DNA from: Streptomyces hokutonensis
GTDB taxonomy: Bacteria; Actinomycetota; Actinomycetes; Streptomycetales; Streptomycetaceae
Assembly: GCF_000376565.1 (NCBI RefSeq)
Contig: NZ_BARG01000051.1
Coordinates: 1-48,054 of the forward strand
DNA: 48,054 bases
Direction of reading: 5' to 3'
This document shows positions 38,986 through 47,379 of the stretch, piece by piece (position 1 is the first letter of the stretch; every line of letters begins with the position of its first letter). The notes beneath the pieces are model-generated. The model did no database searches. It saw only the letters and a program-made list of their open reading frames with translations, and had not been told where the DNA came from. A program made the translations under genes and the position numbers.

Positions 38986-40235
38986 ACGGTGGCGACCCGA
39001 CCGGCCGTGACCCGAACGGTCGTGCCCCGACCGGAGCGAACGTCGCGGTCATCTACCACTCCCGGAAGGGCACGGTGCGCTCCCTGGCGGCCGCGGTGGC
39101 GTCCGGTGCCGAGGCCGCGGGCGCGAGCGTCCGACTGCGCAGCGTCCGCGAAGAGGCCGGCGGTCCGGGAGCGGAACCGGCGGACCTCGCCGACCTGGTG
39201 TGGGCGGACGCCGTCGTGTGGGGCACACCGACGCACTACGGCAACGTGTCCGTGCCGCTCAAGGAGTTCATCGACTCCACCGGCCCGGCCGGCCTGTGGT
39301 CCGCGGGCAGTCTGGCCAATCTCGCGGTCTCCGCCCTGACCAGCTCGACGAGCCTCAACGGTGGCCAGGAGGGCACACTGCTCAGCCTGCACCGCACCAT
39401 GTACCACTGGGGCGCGCTGGTCACGTCCGGCGGCGCCCCGGAGGCCTCCGCCGACGACTGGCACGACACCGGCGGCAACCCCTACGGCCTCTCCGTGTGC
39501 GCCGACCCACAAGGCAGGATCAGCCCATCGGCCGAGGCGGCGGCACGGACCCTCGGCGCGAGGATGACCGGCCTGGCCGCCCGCGTCCGCCCTCTCCGCC
39601 CTTCCCGGGCCCGGCCGTCGCGCCCTCGTGCCGGTGGCGCCCAGCGGCTTCTGATCGTGTTCCAGCAGGGCGACCGCAGACTCCGCGGACTCGCGGACGC
39701 GCTGGCCCTCGGCGCCGCCGAGGAGGGCGCCGAGATCAGGCTCCGGCAGGTGGACGGCGACGAGACCGGGCTCCGTCACGCGGACGGAGACGAGGCGACG
39801 CCGGCCGATGTGGAATGGGCGGACGGAATTGCCTGGGGGATGCGGTCCCGCACCGGCGTGCTCCCCTCTCCGCTGGCCGCCTTCGTCGAGCGGACCCAAC
39901 GCGAACTGCCGGGTCCCGGCTACCGGGGCAAGGCCGTGACGGCGTTCGGCACGACCCTGAACGCGCACGCGGGCGGCGAATCCACGCTGCTGTCCGCGTA
40001 CACGGCGATGCACCAGTGGGATGCGGTCGTCCTGGCCCCCGGCTACACCGACCCCGTCGTGAACGCCGCCGGCGGCAACCCGTACGGCACGCTCCACCAC
40101 GCCGGCAACGGCCCGTCCGAGCAGAGCGCCGCCGCGGCGGCCCACTACCAGGGCCGCCGCTTCGCCATCGCCACGGCCGCACTGGCCACCCCACCGCGCA
40201 CACCTCACGACGTGCTCGCTGTGGGTGTCCCGTAA
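38982..40235 (+). CDS. Tandem flavodoxin-fold (WrbA-like) protein
   Basis: This 417-residue protein holds two copies of a WrbA/flavodoxin-like domain (about 20-205 and 220-405) joined by an Arg/Pro-rich linker. The first copy keeps an FMN-phosphate loop (YHSRKGTVRSLA) and the flavin loop GTPTHYGNVSVPLKEFID; each copy has a matching NPYG segment late in the domain. In the second copy the corresponding loops (FQQGDRRLRGLA and GMRSRTGVLPSPLAAF) have lost the phosphate-binding pattern, so it may be structural. It may reduce a quinoid or N-heterocyclic intermediate with NAD(P)H. It is the last gene of the seven-gene operon (GTG start overlapping the previous stop). Confidence 0.82.
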   Translation: MNGGDPTGRDPNGRAPTGANVAVIYHSRKGTVRSLAAAVASGAEAAGASVRLRSVREEAGGPGAEPADLADLVWADAVVWGTPTHYGNVSVPLKEFIDSTGPAGLWSAGSLANLAVSALTSSTSLNGGQEGTLLSLHRTMYHWGALVTSGGAPEASADDWHDTGGNPYGLSVCADPQGRISPSAEAAARTLGARMTGLAARVRPLRPSRARPSRPRAGGAQRLLIVFQQGDRRLRGLADALALGAAEEGAEIRLRQVDGDETGLRHADGDEATPADVEWADGIAWGMRSRTGVLPSPLAAFVERTQRELPGPGYRGKAVTAFGTTLNAHAGGESTLLSAYTAMHQWDAVVLAPGYTDPVVNAAGGNPYGTLHHAGNGPSEQSAAAAAHYQGRRFAIATAALATPPRTPHDVLAVGVP

Positions 40236-40283
40236 TTCGGTGGCGTCACGGCCCGCGCGTCTTTTAGGGTCGGTGCTGTTCGA

Positions 40284-40304
40284 GCGGCAACCGTGTGTTG
40301 CCGC
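40284..40304 (+). promoter_or_regulatory. Perfect hairpin GCGGCAAC-CGTGT-GTTGCCGC
   Basis: Eight-base arms pair perfectly around a five-base loop, 49 bases downstream of the tox-like operon and 35 bases upstream of a 23-codon ORF. There is no T-tract. It could end the upstream transcript or act in the leader of the small ORF and rsgA. Confidence 0.45.
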
Positions 40305-40339
40305 CGGTGACTTGGCTTGTGCTTGGGGAGGTGTGACCG

Positions 40340-40411
40340 ATGGCTGTCTCTGTGACGGGCGCTGCCCGCATCCGGAAGTTCGTCAAGTCCACTCCCGTGG
40401 CCGCCGGCTGA
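40340..40411 (+). CDS. Small ORF (23 aa) upstream of rsgA
   Basis: ATG 40340 to TGA 40411 encodes 23 residues, beginning MAVSVTGAARIRKFVKS and ending AAG. A strong GGGGAGGT precedes the start by about seven bases, better than the ribosome binding sites of most genes here. The peptide is basic and has no domain. It may be a leader peptide, a small regulatory protein, or the true translated product of this transcript. It was noticed by eye and homology is unknown. Confidence 0.45.
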   Translation: MAVSVTGAARIRKFVKSTPVAAG

Positions 40412-40474
40412 CCTCTCTCGTTTTCCCGCGTCTGTGTGCGCGGTGCCGGGGCCACCCTTGTGAAGGGTCACCCC

Positions 40475-41599
40475 TTGTCTTTCTCTTCTCTCCCGGGTTC
40501 GTTCTCGTCGTCGCCCTCTTCCGTGCATCCGTTGCAGCCGTACGGCTGGGACGCGGAGTGGGAGGCCGAGTTCGCCCCGTTCGCCGGGCAGGCTTTGCTG
40601 CCCGGTCGTGTCGTGCGGGTCGATCGCGGCCTGTGCGACGTCGTCACTCCGGCCGGCACGGTCCGTGCCGACACCGAGTTCGTCGTCCCCCGCGACCCGA
40701 TGAAGGTCGTGTGCACGGGGGACTGGGTCGCCGTCGATCCCGAGGGTGGCGATCCGCGTTATGTGCGGACGTTGCTGCCGCGTCGTACCGCGTTCGTGCG
40801 GTCCACCTCTTCCAAGCGGTCCGAGGGGCAGATCCTCGCGGCCAATGTCGACCACGCGATCGTCGCCGTACCGCTGACCGGGGATCTCGACCTGGGTCGT
40901 ATCGAACGGTTCCTCGCGCTCGCCTGGGAGTCCGGTGCCCAGCCCCTCGTCGTGCTGACCAAGGCCGACCTCGTGCCGGACGCGGTGACGTTGTCGTATC
41001 TCGTCCAGGACGTGGAGACCACGGCGCCGGGTGTGCCGGTGCTGAGTGTCAGTGCCACGACGGGGGCGGGGATCGACGTGCTCGCCGCGGTCGCCGCCGG
41101 TGGTACGTCCGTGCTGCTCGGCCAGTCGGGTGCGGGCAAGTCGACGCTCGCGAACGCGTTGCTCGGCGAGGACGTGATGGATGTGCGGGCGACGCGTGAC
41201 GTGGACGGCAAGGGCCGTCATACGACCACCACGCGCAACCTGCTCGTACTGCCCGGCGGCGGTGTCCTGATCGACACCCCGGGGCTGCGCGGTGTCGGAC
41301 TGTGGGACGCGGGGACCGGGGTCGGGCAGGTGTTCGCCGAGATCGAGGAACTGGCGGGGCGGTGCCGCTTCCAGGACTGCGCCCACATCGCCGAACCGGG
41401 GTGCGCGGTGCTCACCGCAGTCGAGTCGGGCGAGCTGCCCGTACGCCGGCTCGACAGCTACCGCAAGCTCATGCGCGAGAACCAGTGGATCGTCGCCAAG
41501 ACCGACGCCCGGCTCAGGACCGAGCTGCGCCGCGACTGGAAGCGGAAGGGGGCGGAGGGGAAGGCGGCCATGGAGGCGAAGCGCGGGCGCTGGGCCTAG
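40475..41599 (+). CDS. rsgA: Ribosome small-subunit-dependent GTPase A
   Basis: This circularly permuted GTPase checks 30S subunit maturation. The order is OB-fold N-terminus (GRVVRVDRGLCDVV), G4 (VVLTKADL), G1 (LLGQSGAGKSTLANALLG), G3 (DTPGLRG) and a C-terminal zinc knuckle (CRFQDCAHIAEPGC), which is diagnostic. The TTG at 40475 is chosen because GAAGGG lies suitably upstream; GTGs at 40460 or 40436 are in frame alternatives. The extreme C-terminus is Lys/Arg-rich. This is a housekeeping gene and marks the right edge of the biosynthetic region. Confidence 0.93.
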   Translation: MSFSSLPGSFSSSPSSVHPLQPYGWDAEWEAEFAPFAGQALLPGRVVRVDRGLCDVVTPAGTVRADTEFVVPRDPMKVVCTGDWVAVDPEGGDPRYVRTLLPRRTAFVRSTSSKRSEGQILAANVDHAIVAVPLTGDLDLGRIERFLALAWESGAQPLVVLTKADLVPDAVTLSYLVQDVETTAPGVPVLSVSATTGAGIDVLAAVAAGGTSVLLGQSGAGKSTLANALLGEDVMDVRATRDVDGKGRHTTTTRNLLVLPGGGVLIDTPGLRGVGLWDAGTGVGQVFAEIEELAGRCRFQDCAHIAEPGCAVLTAVESGELPVRRLDSYRKLMRENQWIVAKTDARLRTELRRDWKRKGAEGKAAMEAKRGRWA

Positions 41600-41696
41600 C
41601 GGACCGGTCCACTTCGGCCCGCTCCGACGCCACGTCAACGCCGCGTCCGATTTCCGCCAGCCCCACCCCCGGGGATGGCGGAGACTGGACGGCGTG

Positions 41697-43133
41697 ATGG
41701 ACGAAGACAGCAGGTACGAGGCCGTACGGAGCCGGGACGCCCGGTTCGACGGTGAGTTCTTCTTCGGCGTCGCGACCACCGGGATCTACTGCCGGCCCAG
41801 CTGCCCGGCCGTGACGCCGAAGCGGCGCAATGTGCGGTTCTTCATGACGGCCGCCGCCGCGCAGGGCTCGGGGTTCCGGGCCTGCCGGCGGTGCCGTCCG
41901 GACGCCGTGCCGGGGTCGGCCGAGTGGAACGTGCGCGCCGATGTCGTGGGCCGCGCCATGCGGCTGATCGGCGACGGAGTGGTGGACCGCGAGGGCGTCG
42001 CCGGGCTTGCCGTACGGCTCGGATACAGCGCACGGCAGGTCCAGCGGCAGCTCACCGCCGAACTCGGCGCCGGTCCCGTCGCCCTCGCCCGGGCCCAACG
42101 GGCGCACACCGCACGCGTCCTCGTACAGACCACCGACCTGCCGATCACGGAGATCGCGTTCGCGTCCGGCTTCGCCAGCGTGCGCCAGTTCAACGACACG
42201 ATCCGCGCCGTGTACGCCTCGACCCCCAGCGAACTGCGCACCAGCGCGCCCCAGCCACCGGCCAAGTCGCCGGCGAAAGAGCTGGACAGGACACCGGCCA
42301 ACGGGGCCGACCCCGCCGCCGAACCGTCCGCCGGAATCCCCCTGCGGCTCGCGCACCGCGGCCCGTACCAGTCCGCCGCCGTCTTCGACCTGCTGCAACG
42401 CGAGGCCGTCCCCGGCATCGAGGAAGTCACCGGCACCCCCGGCCGCCGCACCTACCGCCGCACCCTCAGCCTCCCCTACGGCACCGGGATCGTCGCCGTC
42501 GACGAACGCCCCGGCACCCTCAAGGGCCGCCCCCACACCGGCGGTTGGCTCGACGCCCGCCTCCACCTCACCGACCACCGCGACCTGACCACCGCAGTAC
42601 AGCGGCTACGACGCCTCCTCGACCTCGACGCCGACCCGTACGCCGTCGACGAGCGGCTCGGCGCCGACCCCCGGCTCGGCCCGCTCGTCGCCGCCCGGCC
42701 GGGCCTCCGCTCACCGGGCGCCGCCGATCCGGAGGAACTGGCCGTACGCGCGCTGGTCGGGAGGGCGGAGTCCGAGCGGCTGGTACGGCGCTACGGCAGG
42801 ACGCTGGACGCCCCGTCCGGCAGCCTCACCCACCTCTTCCCCGAACCGTCCGTGCTGGCGGAGGCCCTGCCCGGCGATCCGCTGGGCGGCCTGGTCACCG
42901 CCCTCGCCGACGGCACCGTACGCCTCGACGTCGGCGCCGACCGCGACGACGCTCAAGCCGCCCTGCTCGCGCTGCCCGGTATGGACGCCGCGACGGTCGC
43001 CGTCGTCCGAGCCCGCGCCCTCGGCGACCCCGACGTGGCACCGCCCGGTGCCGACATCCCGGACGCCTGGCGCCCCTGGCGTTCCTACGCCGTACAACAC
43101 CTGCTCGCAGCAGGGGAGTTGGAGTTGCCGTGA
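41697..43133 (+). CDS. Ada-type regulator fused to AlkA-type 3-methyladenine DNA glycosylase
   Basis: This 478-residue DNA repair fusion has an N-terminal zinc domain of Ada with the methyl-acceptor Cys set (YCRPSCPA and CRRCRPD), an AraC-type helix-turn-helix around residues 85-185 ending in SVRQFNDTIRAVYASTPSELR, and a C-terminal AlkA domain with the helix-hairpin-helix region LPGMDAATVAVVRARALG. It removes alkylated bases and senses phosphotriester damage. The ATG at 41697 is used; a GTG lies three bases earlier. It overlaps ogt by GTGA, so the two form an adaptive-response operon. Confidence 0.92.
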   Translation: MDEDSRYEAVRSRDARFDGEFFFGVATTGIYCRPSCPAVTPKRRNVRFFMTAAAAQGSGFRACRRCRPDAVPGSAEWNVRADVVGRAMRLIGDGVVDREGVAGLAVRLGYSARQVQRQLTAELGAGPVALARAQRAHTARVLVQTTDLPITEIAFASGFASVRQFNDTIRAVYASTPSELRTSAPQPPAKSPAKELDRTPANGADPAAEPSAGIPLRLAHRGPYQSAAVFDLLQREAVPGIEEVTGTPGRRTYRRTLSLPYGTGIVAVDERPGTLKGRPHTGGWLDARLHLTDHRDLTTAVQRLRRLLDLDADPYAVDERLGADPRLGPLVAARPGLRSPGAADPEELAVRALVGRAESERLVRRYGRTLDAPSGSLTHLFPEPSVLAEALPGDPLGGLVTALADGTVRLDVGADRDDAQAALLALPGMDAATVAVVRARALGDPDVAPPGADIPDAWRPWRSYAVQHLLAAGELELP

Positions 43134-43633
43134 CCATCCGCTGGACGCATTTCGAGAGCCCCTTGGGGCAGTTGCTTCTCACCGCCGACGACAGCGGCGC
43201 CCTCACCTCCCTCTCCGTCCCCGGTCAGAAGGGCGGCCGTACCGTCCAGCCGGAGTGGCGGCGGGACCCCGGCCCCTTCCGTACGGCCGGCGAGCAGCTC
43301 GCCGCCTACTTCGCCGGTGAACTCAAGGAATTCCAGCTGGAGTTCCACACCTCCGGCACGGACTTCCGCGAGCGGGTGTGGAGTGCGCTCGACTCCGTTC
43401 CGTACGGTGCGACGACGACGTACGGCGAGATCGCCGCCCGGATCGGCGCGTCCCGGGCCGCCGTGCGGGCCGTGGGCGGGGCGATCGGCGCCAACCCGCT
43501 GTTGGTCGTCCGCCCCTGCCACCGCGTGATCGGCGCCGACGGATCCCTGACGGGCTACGCGGGCGGACTGGACCGCAAGGTCCAACTCCTCACCCTGGAA
43601 GACGTGTTGGACCCGTCGGACTCCTCGAACTAG
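43130..43633 (+). CDS. ogt: Methylated-DNA--cysteine S-methyltransferase
   Basis: This 167-residue O6-alkylguanine-DNA alkyltransferase has the acceptor Cys in RPCHRVIGADGSLTGYAGG and the preceding helix-turn-helix region YGEIAARIGASRAAVRAVG. Length is normal for Ogt. It is translated from a GTG overlapping the Ada/AlkA stop. Its TAG stop shares bases with the TAG of the convergent PPOX gene (CTAG at 43630-43633). Confidence 0.95.
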   Translation: MTIRWTHFESPLGQLLLTADDSGALTSLSVPGQKGGRTVQPEWRRDPGPFRTAGEQLAAYFAGELKEFQLEFHTSGTDFRERVWSALDSVPYGATTTYGEIAARIGASRAAVRAVGGAIGANPLLVVRPCHRVIGADGSLTGYAGGLDRKVQLLTLEDVLDPSDSSN

Positions 43634-44001
43634 TCGGCCTCCAGGCCCCAGCTGTGGATCCGCCGAGGACGAATGCGGATCACCTCCTCGCTCATGTGCG
43701 GCCCCAACTCGTGCGGGCCGACGAGGAGTTCGGCCTCGCCGCGGATGTCGATGCCGCGTACCTTCCACGGCCTGACGCTGACGATGTCGTCCACGACCAG
43801 CGCGACCTTCGGGTTCGCCCGCAGGTTGCGCCACTTCTTCGTCGTACCCATCGCGTACCCGCCGACCAGGATCGTCCCGTCGTCCTGCGGGAAGAAGCCG
43901 ACGGGATTCGCCTGCGGCTGTCCCTGGGGGTCGACGGTGGCCAGTCGCCCCAGCCGCTGCGACTTGAGGTACGCGCGCTCGGCCTCGGTGAATTCGGTCA
44001 T
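43630..44001 (-). CDS. PPOX-class F420-dependent oxidoreductase-like protein
   Basis: This 123-residue split-barrel flavin-binding protein has RLGRLATVDPQGQPQANPVGFF at the start and the dimer-interface strands ILVGGYAMGTTKKWRNLRANPKVALVVDD, typical of actinobacterial F420/FMN-binding PPOX proteins. The substrate is unknown. Its neighbours are DNA repair and a secreted esterase, so context does not help. Confidence 0.8.
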   Translation of the reverse strand: MTEFTEAERAYLKSQRLGRLATVDPQGQPQANPVGFFPQDDGTILVGGYAMGTTKKWRNLRANPKVALVVDDIVSVRPWKVRGIDIRGEAELLVGPHELGPHMSEEVIRIRPRRIHSWGLEAD

Positions 44002-44173
44002 GCCCGCAGCCAAACACGCCTGCCCGCCCACCGCATCGGCTTCAGGGACCAGGACTTCCGTCCTACTCCGGACAGGCGGATACGGCCGCGGCCACCGGTG
44101 ATGCTCCGCCGTCCGCCCCGCTCCGCGTGCCACGGTCGCCTCCTCGTGATCGGCGGGGAGAGGCGGAGCGCTC

Positions 44174-45406
44174 ATGGTCGGGGCCGGACGGATCGGTGTG
44201 GCACTGCTGGTAGTGGTGTTGGGGGCGGGGGCCGGGCAGGGCACGGCGGCCGGGGCCCCGGCGCGCGAACCCCTCGACACCTGGACCGGCAGCTGGGAGG
44301 CGGCCCCCTCCGGGACCACCACGGCCCATCCCGGCGCCTCCTTCCGCAACGTCGTGCATCTCAGCGTCGGCGGCGACGCCGTCCGCGTCCGGCTCACCAA
44401 CCGGCTCGGCACCGCCCCCCTCCGCCTCGACACGGTGACCGTCGCCCTCCGCGGGACCGGTCCAAACGCCGTGCCCGGCTCGATGCGCACCGCCACCTTC
44501 AACGGCGCCGGCACGGTCACGATCCCGGCCGGCGAGGACCTGGTCACCGACGCCGTCCCGCTCGCCGTACCCGACGCGGCGGACCTGCTGGTCACGGTCC
44601 ACACCCCCGACGACTCCGGCCCGGCGACCTACCACCGCGCCGCCGGGCAGACCAACTACCGCACCCCGGGCGGCAATTGGGCGGCCGACAGCGACGGCGC
44701 CGCGTACACCACGACCACCACCTCCTGGTACTACGTCACCGGCGTCGACGTCCTCGACGCCCCGGCGGCCGGCAGTGTCGTGGCCTTCGGCGACTCCCTC
44801 ACCGACGGCAACGGCTCCACCCGCGACACCAACCACCGCTGGCCCGACCGGCTCGCCGAACGCCTCGCCGAACTGCCGTCGTACCGCCGCCTCGGCGTCC
44901 TCAACGCCGGGATCTCCGGCAACCGCCTGCTGCGCGACGACACCGGGCCGAGCGCCCTGGCCCGGCTCGACGCGGACGCCCTGTCGCGGTCGGGCGTGCG
45001 GGTGCTGATCGTCATGGAGGGCATCAACGACATCAAGGGCACCCCGAACGCCACCGACCCCGACGCCTTCGAGACCGCCTACCGCACCCTCGTGACCCGC
45101 GCCCACGCCCACGGCATCCGCGTCGTCGGCGCGACCCTCACGCCGTACGGCGGCAACGGCGCGTACACGGCCGCGCGGGAGGCCGTACGGCAGGCGGTCA
45201 ACGCCTTCGTCCGGGCCGGGGCCGGCGGGCTCTTCGACGCGGTCGTCGACTTCGACGCGGCCGTCCGCGACCCGGAGCAGCCGCAGCGGATCCGGCCCGC
45301 CTACGACTCCGGCGACCACCTCCACTTCAACGACGCCGGCATGCGCGCACTCGCCGACACGGTCGACCTCACCACGCTGGCACCGTTGACCCCCTGGACG
45401 CCGTAG
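44174..45406 (+). CDS. Secreted SGNH/GDSL esterase
   Basis: The 410-residue protein begins with a short signal peptide (VALLVVVLGAGAG, cleavage probably near residue 27). A beta-rich N-terminal part extends to about residue 190, then comes an SGNH hydrolase domain: block I FGDSLTDG with nucleophile Ser, block II Gly in LNAGISGN, block III EGINDI and block V DHLHFNDAG with the catalytic Asp-His. It is probably a secreted lipase/esterase or acetylxylan esterase-like enzyme. The ATG at 44174 has GGAG six bases upstream. Confidence 0.9.
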   Translation: MVGAGRIGVALLVVVLGAGAGQGTAAGAPAREPLDTWTGSWEAAPSGTTTAHPGASFRNVVHLSVGGDAVRVRLTNRLGTAPLRLDTVTVALRGTGPNAVPGSMRTATFNGAGTVTIPAGEDLVTDAVPLAVPDAADLLVTVHTPDDSGPATYHRAAGQTNYRTPGGNWAADSDGAAYTTTTTSWYYVTGVDVLDAPAAGSVVAFGDSLTDGNGSTRDTNHRWPDRLAERLAELPSYRRLGVLNAGISGNRLLRDDTGPSALARLDADALSRSGVRVLIVMEGINDIKGTPNATDPDAFETAYRTLVTRAHAHGIRVVGATLTPYGGNGAYTAAREAVRQAVNAFVRAGAGGLFDAVVDFDAAVRDPEQPQRIRPAYDSGDHLHFNDAGMRALADTVDLTTLAPLTPWTP

Positions 45407-45408
45407 CG

Positions 45409-45891
45409 TCAGCCCCAGATCGTGGCGCCCAGCCACGCCCCCGCGATCAGCAGGCAGGTGAACAGTTCGGTCAGCACGCTGGAGCCGCCCGAGCGCATCG
45501 CCGTCCGCAGGGAGGCCATGGCCTCTGCGTGCCGGCCCAGCCGCAGGCGTTCGTGGACGTAGACGCCCGCCATGAAGCCGGGGATCGCGCCGAGCACGGG
45601 CAGGAGCAGGAAGCCCAGCAGCGCGCCGGTCCCCGCGTACACGGCCATCCGGGGGGTCGCGCCGCTCGCCCGGAGGCGGCGGGGCGGCAGCCACCAGCGC
45701 ACCACCTGGGAGAGGAGGAGGGCGGCCGTGGCGCCGACTAGGACGCCCCAGGAGACCGGCTGCGGATCCTTCAGTGCCCACCACAGGACCGCGGCCCACA
45801 CCAGCCACGACCCCGGAACTCCGGGCACCAGGACTCCGCACAGGCCGAGCAGGATGACGACGCCGACCAGCAGGAGTTCAGCCACTCCCAT
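45409..45891 (-). CDS. DUF456 family membrane protein
   Basis: This 160-residue protein has about four hydrophobic segments and the Gly/Pro-rich hairpins LCGVLVPGVPGSWLVW and LLPVLGAIPGFMAGVYVHE characteristic of the DUF456 family of small membrane proteins. No biochemical role is established. It converges with the SGNH esterase, with stops only three bases apart. Confidence 0.8.
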   Translation of the reverse strand: MGVAELLLVGVVILLGLCGVLVPGVPGSWLVWAAVLWWALKDPQPVSWGVLVGATAALLLSQVVRWWLPPRRLRASGATPRMAVYAGTGALLGFLLLPVLGAIPGFMAGVYVHERLRLGRHAEAMASLRTAMRSGGSSVLTELFTCLLIAGAWLGATIWG

Positions 45892-45927
45892 CTGCCCAGC
45901 CTGCGGGATCCCGGGGGAAACCGCAGG

Positions 45928-46908
45928 TCAGTAACGGGTCACCCAGCCCCGTTCGTAGGCGTGCCAGCCCAGTTGCAGCCGGGTCGTCACCCCGGTCAGC
46001 TCCATCAGCCGCTTCACCCGGCGCTGGACCGTCCTGAGGCCCAGGTCCAGCTGTTTCGCCACGCTCGCGTCGGTCAGCCCGGCCAGCAGCAGGGACAGCA
46101 CCTCCAGGTCGGTGCCGTCGGGGCCGTCCGGCTCCTGCTCGGCGGCGCCGGACGCGCCCAGGCGCAACGGGTGGGCGTCCCGCCAGACCGACTCGAACAG
46201 CCCGCAGAGCAGTTCCAGCAGACCGCTCGCGTGCACGACCAGCGCGGCGGGTTCGGCGGTGTGTGAAGTCAGCGGTACAAGGGCGAGGGTCCGGTCGGCG
46301 ACCACCAGCTTGGTCGGCACCCTGTCCACCACCCGCACCTCCTCGCCGCGGCCGAGCGCGGCGGCCAGTTCGGTGCGGCCGTCCGGCAGGTCGAGCACCG
46401 CGCGTTCGAGGACGACCCGGTAGCGGACCCCGCGTCCGGCGGCCTGTTCCTCCGCGTCGTTCTCCATGCCGGTGACGGCGACCGGGTTCCCGGTGACCAG
46501 CGCGCACACCTCGTCGCTCGCGCCGAGCTGGAGCTGGAGGAAGCGCCGGGTGACGGCCGCGGCCCCGGTCACCACCTCCACCAGATCGTGTGCGGCGGTC
46601 TCGGCGGCGGCCGCCCGGTACTCCTCGGCGAGCAGCGCGGCGGCCAGTTCGGCCTTCTCCAGTTCGTGGCGCTGCTGGGTGAGCAGGGCGCCGAGGGCCA
46701 CTCCGGGCGGGGCGGCGACCCAGCGGCCGGGGCGGGCCGTCGACTGGGCGGCGAGCCCGTGCAGTTCCAGGCGGCGCAGGGCGCGCTCGGTGTCGTACTC
46801 CCCGATGGTCAGCCGGCGGGCGAGATCGGGCACGTCGGCGGCACCGACGGACACCAGAGCCCGGTACGCCGACTCGTGCGCCTCGTCCAGGCCTATCGCT
46901 CCCAGCAT
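45928..46908 (-). CDS. TrmB/LuxR-type transcriptional regulator
   Basis: This 326-residue regulator has an N-terminal winged-helix like TrmB (ESAYRALVSVGAADVPDLARRL then ERALRRLELHGLA). A central domain of about 150 residues follows, then a C-terminal LuxR-type helix-turn-helix (VLSLLLAGLTDASVAKQLDLGLRTVQRRVKRLM). Such proteins are common in Streptomyces and usually control unknown targets. ATG 46908 is preferred because GGGGAGG lies upstream and the N-terminal domain begins there. A longer reading to 47103 lacks family resemblance. Confidence 0.8.
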   Translation of the reverse strand: MLGAIGLDEAHESAYRALVSVGAADVPDLARRLTIGEYDTERALRRLELHGLAAQSTARPGRWVAAPPGVALGALLTQQRHELEKAELAAALLAEEYRAAAAETAAHDLVEVVTGAAAVTRRFLQLQLGASDEVCALVTGNPVAVTGMENDAEEQAAGRGVRYRVVLERAVLDLPDGRTELAAALGRGEEVRVVDRVPTKLVVADRTLALVPLTSHTAEPAALVVHASGLLELLCGLFESVWRDAHPLRLGASGAAEQEPDGPDGTDLEVLSLLLAGLTDASVAKQLDLGLRTVQRRVKRLMELTGVTTRLQLGWHAYERGWVTRY

Positions 46909-47379
46909 CAGGTTCCGCCCCTCCCCGAAGACCCAACCGCGCGGGCCGTGGCGGAAACCGGCCACGGCGCGAACCCGCCTCCGCACATCATCGCCGTACC
47001 ACCGGCCACTCTGACAAGGTTGCGCCACCGAGGCACCAACAGCCGTCCGCAATGCCTGGATTGGGCTTGTTCGGCCTGCGGATTCGCGCCCGTCGTAAGT
47101 CATAGGGGAGTCGGGCGCGCATCACAGCGGGCCTTCAGGAAGGCAAGCCACACTCGGGCCAGGACGGACCGGATCCGCGACGGGATCCGGTCACTCGGTG
47201 GTCGCCGGGCGGTTCTCCCGTGGGGGGTGGAACCGTCCGGCGGCTCTGCGTCGTGCCGTATCGCCTTGTGGCGTACGGGTGTTCGGGACGTCATCCGACA
47301 CGCCGTTCGAGAAGGGGCGCGCACCGGATTTTCCCGACGCCCCGTTTTCATCCGGCCCGCGCGGTGGACAATTAGGGGC
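46909..47379. other. 471-bp divergent intergenic region with two inverted repeats
   Basis: No convincing gene is seen between the TrmB/LuxR regulator and the next gene. Two strong dyads stand out: GCCGTGGC/GCCACGGC at 46945-46968 with an eight-base loop, and a perfect ten-base inverted repeat at 47167-47192. Both may be operators for the divergent genes or transcript hairpins. Confidence 0.5.
47167..47192. promoter_or_regulatory. Ten-base perfect inverted repeat (GACCGGATCC...GGATCCGGTC)
   Basis: GACCGGATCC (47167-47176) and GGATCCGGTC (47183-47192) are exact inverse complements around GCGACG. Each arm contains a GGATCC palindrome. It lies about 190 bases upstream of the gene at 47380 and 259 bases upstream of the regulator's start. 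It may be an operator for autoregulation or a stable hairpin. Confidence 0.4.
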
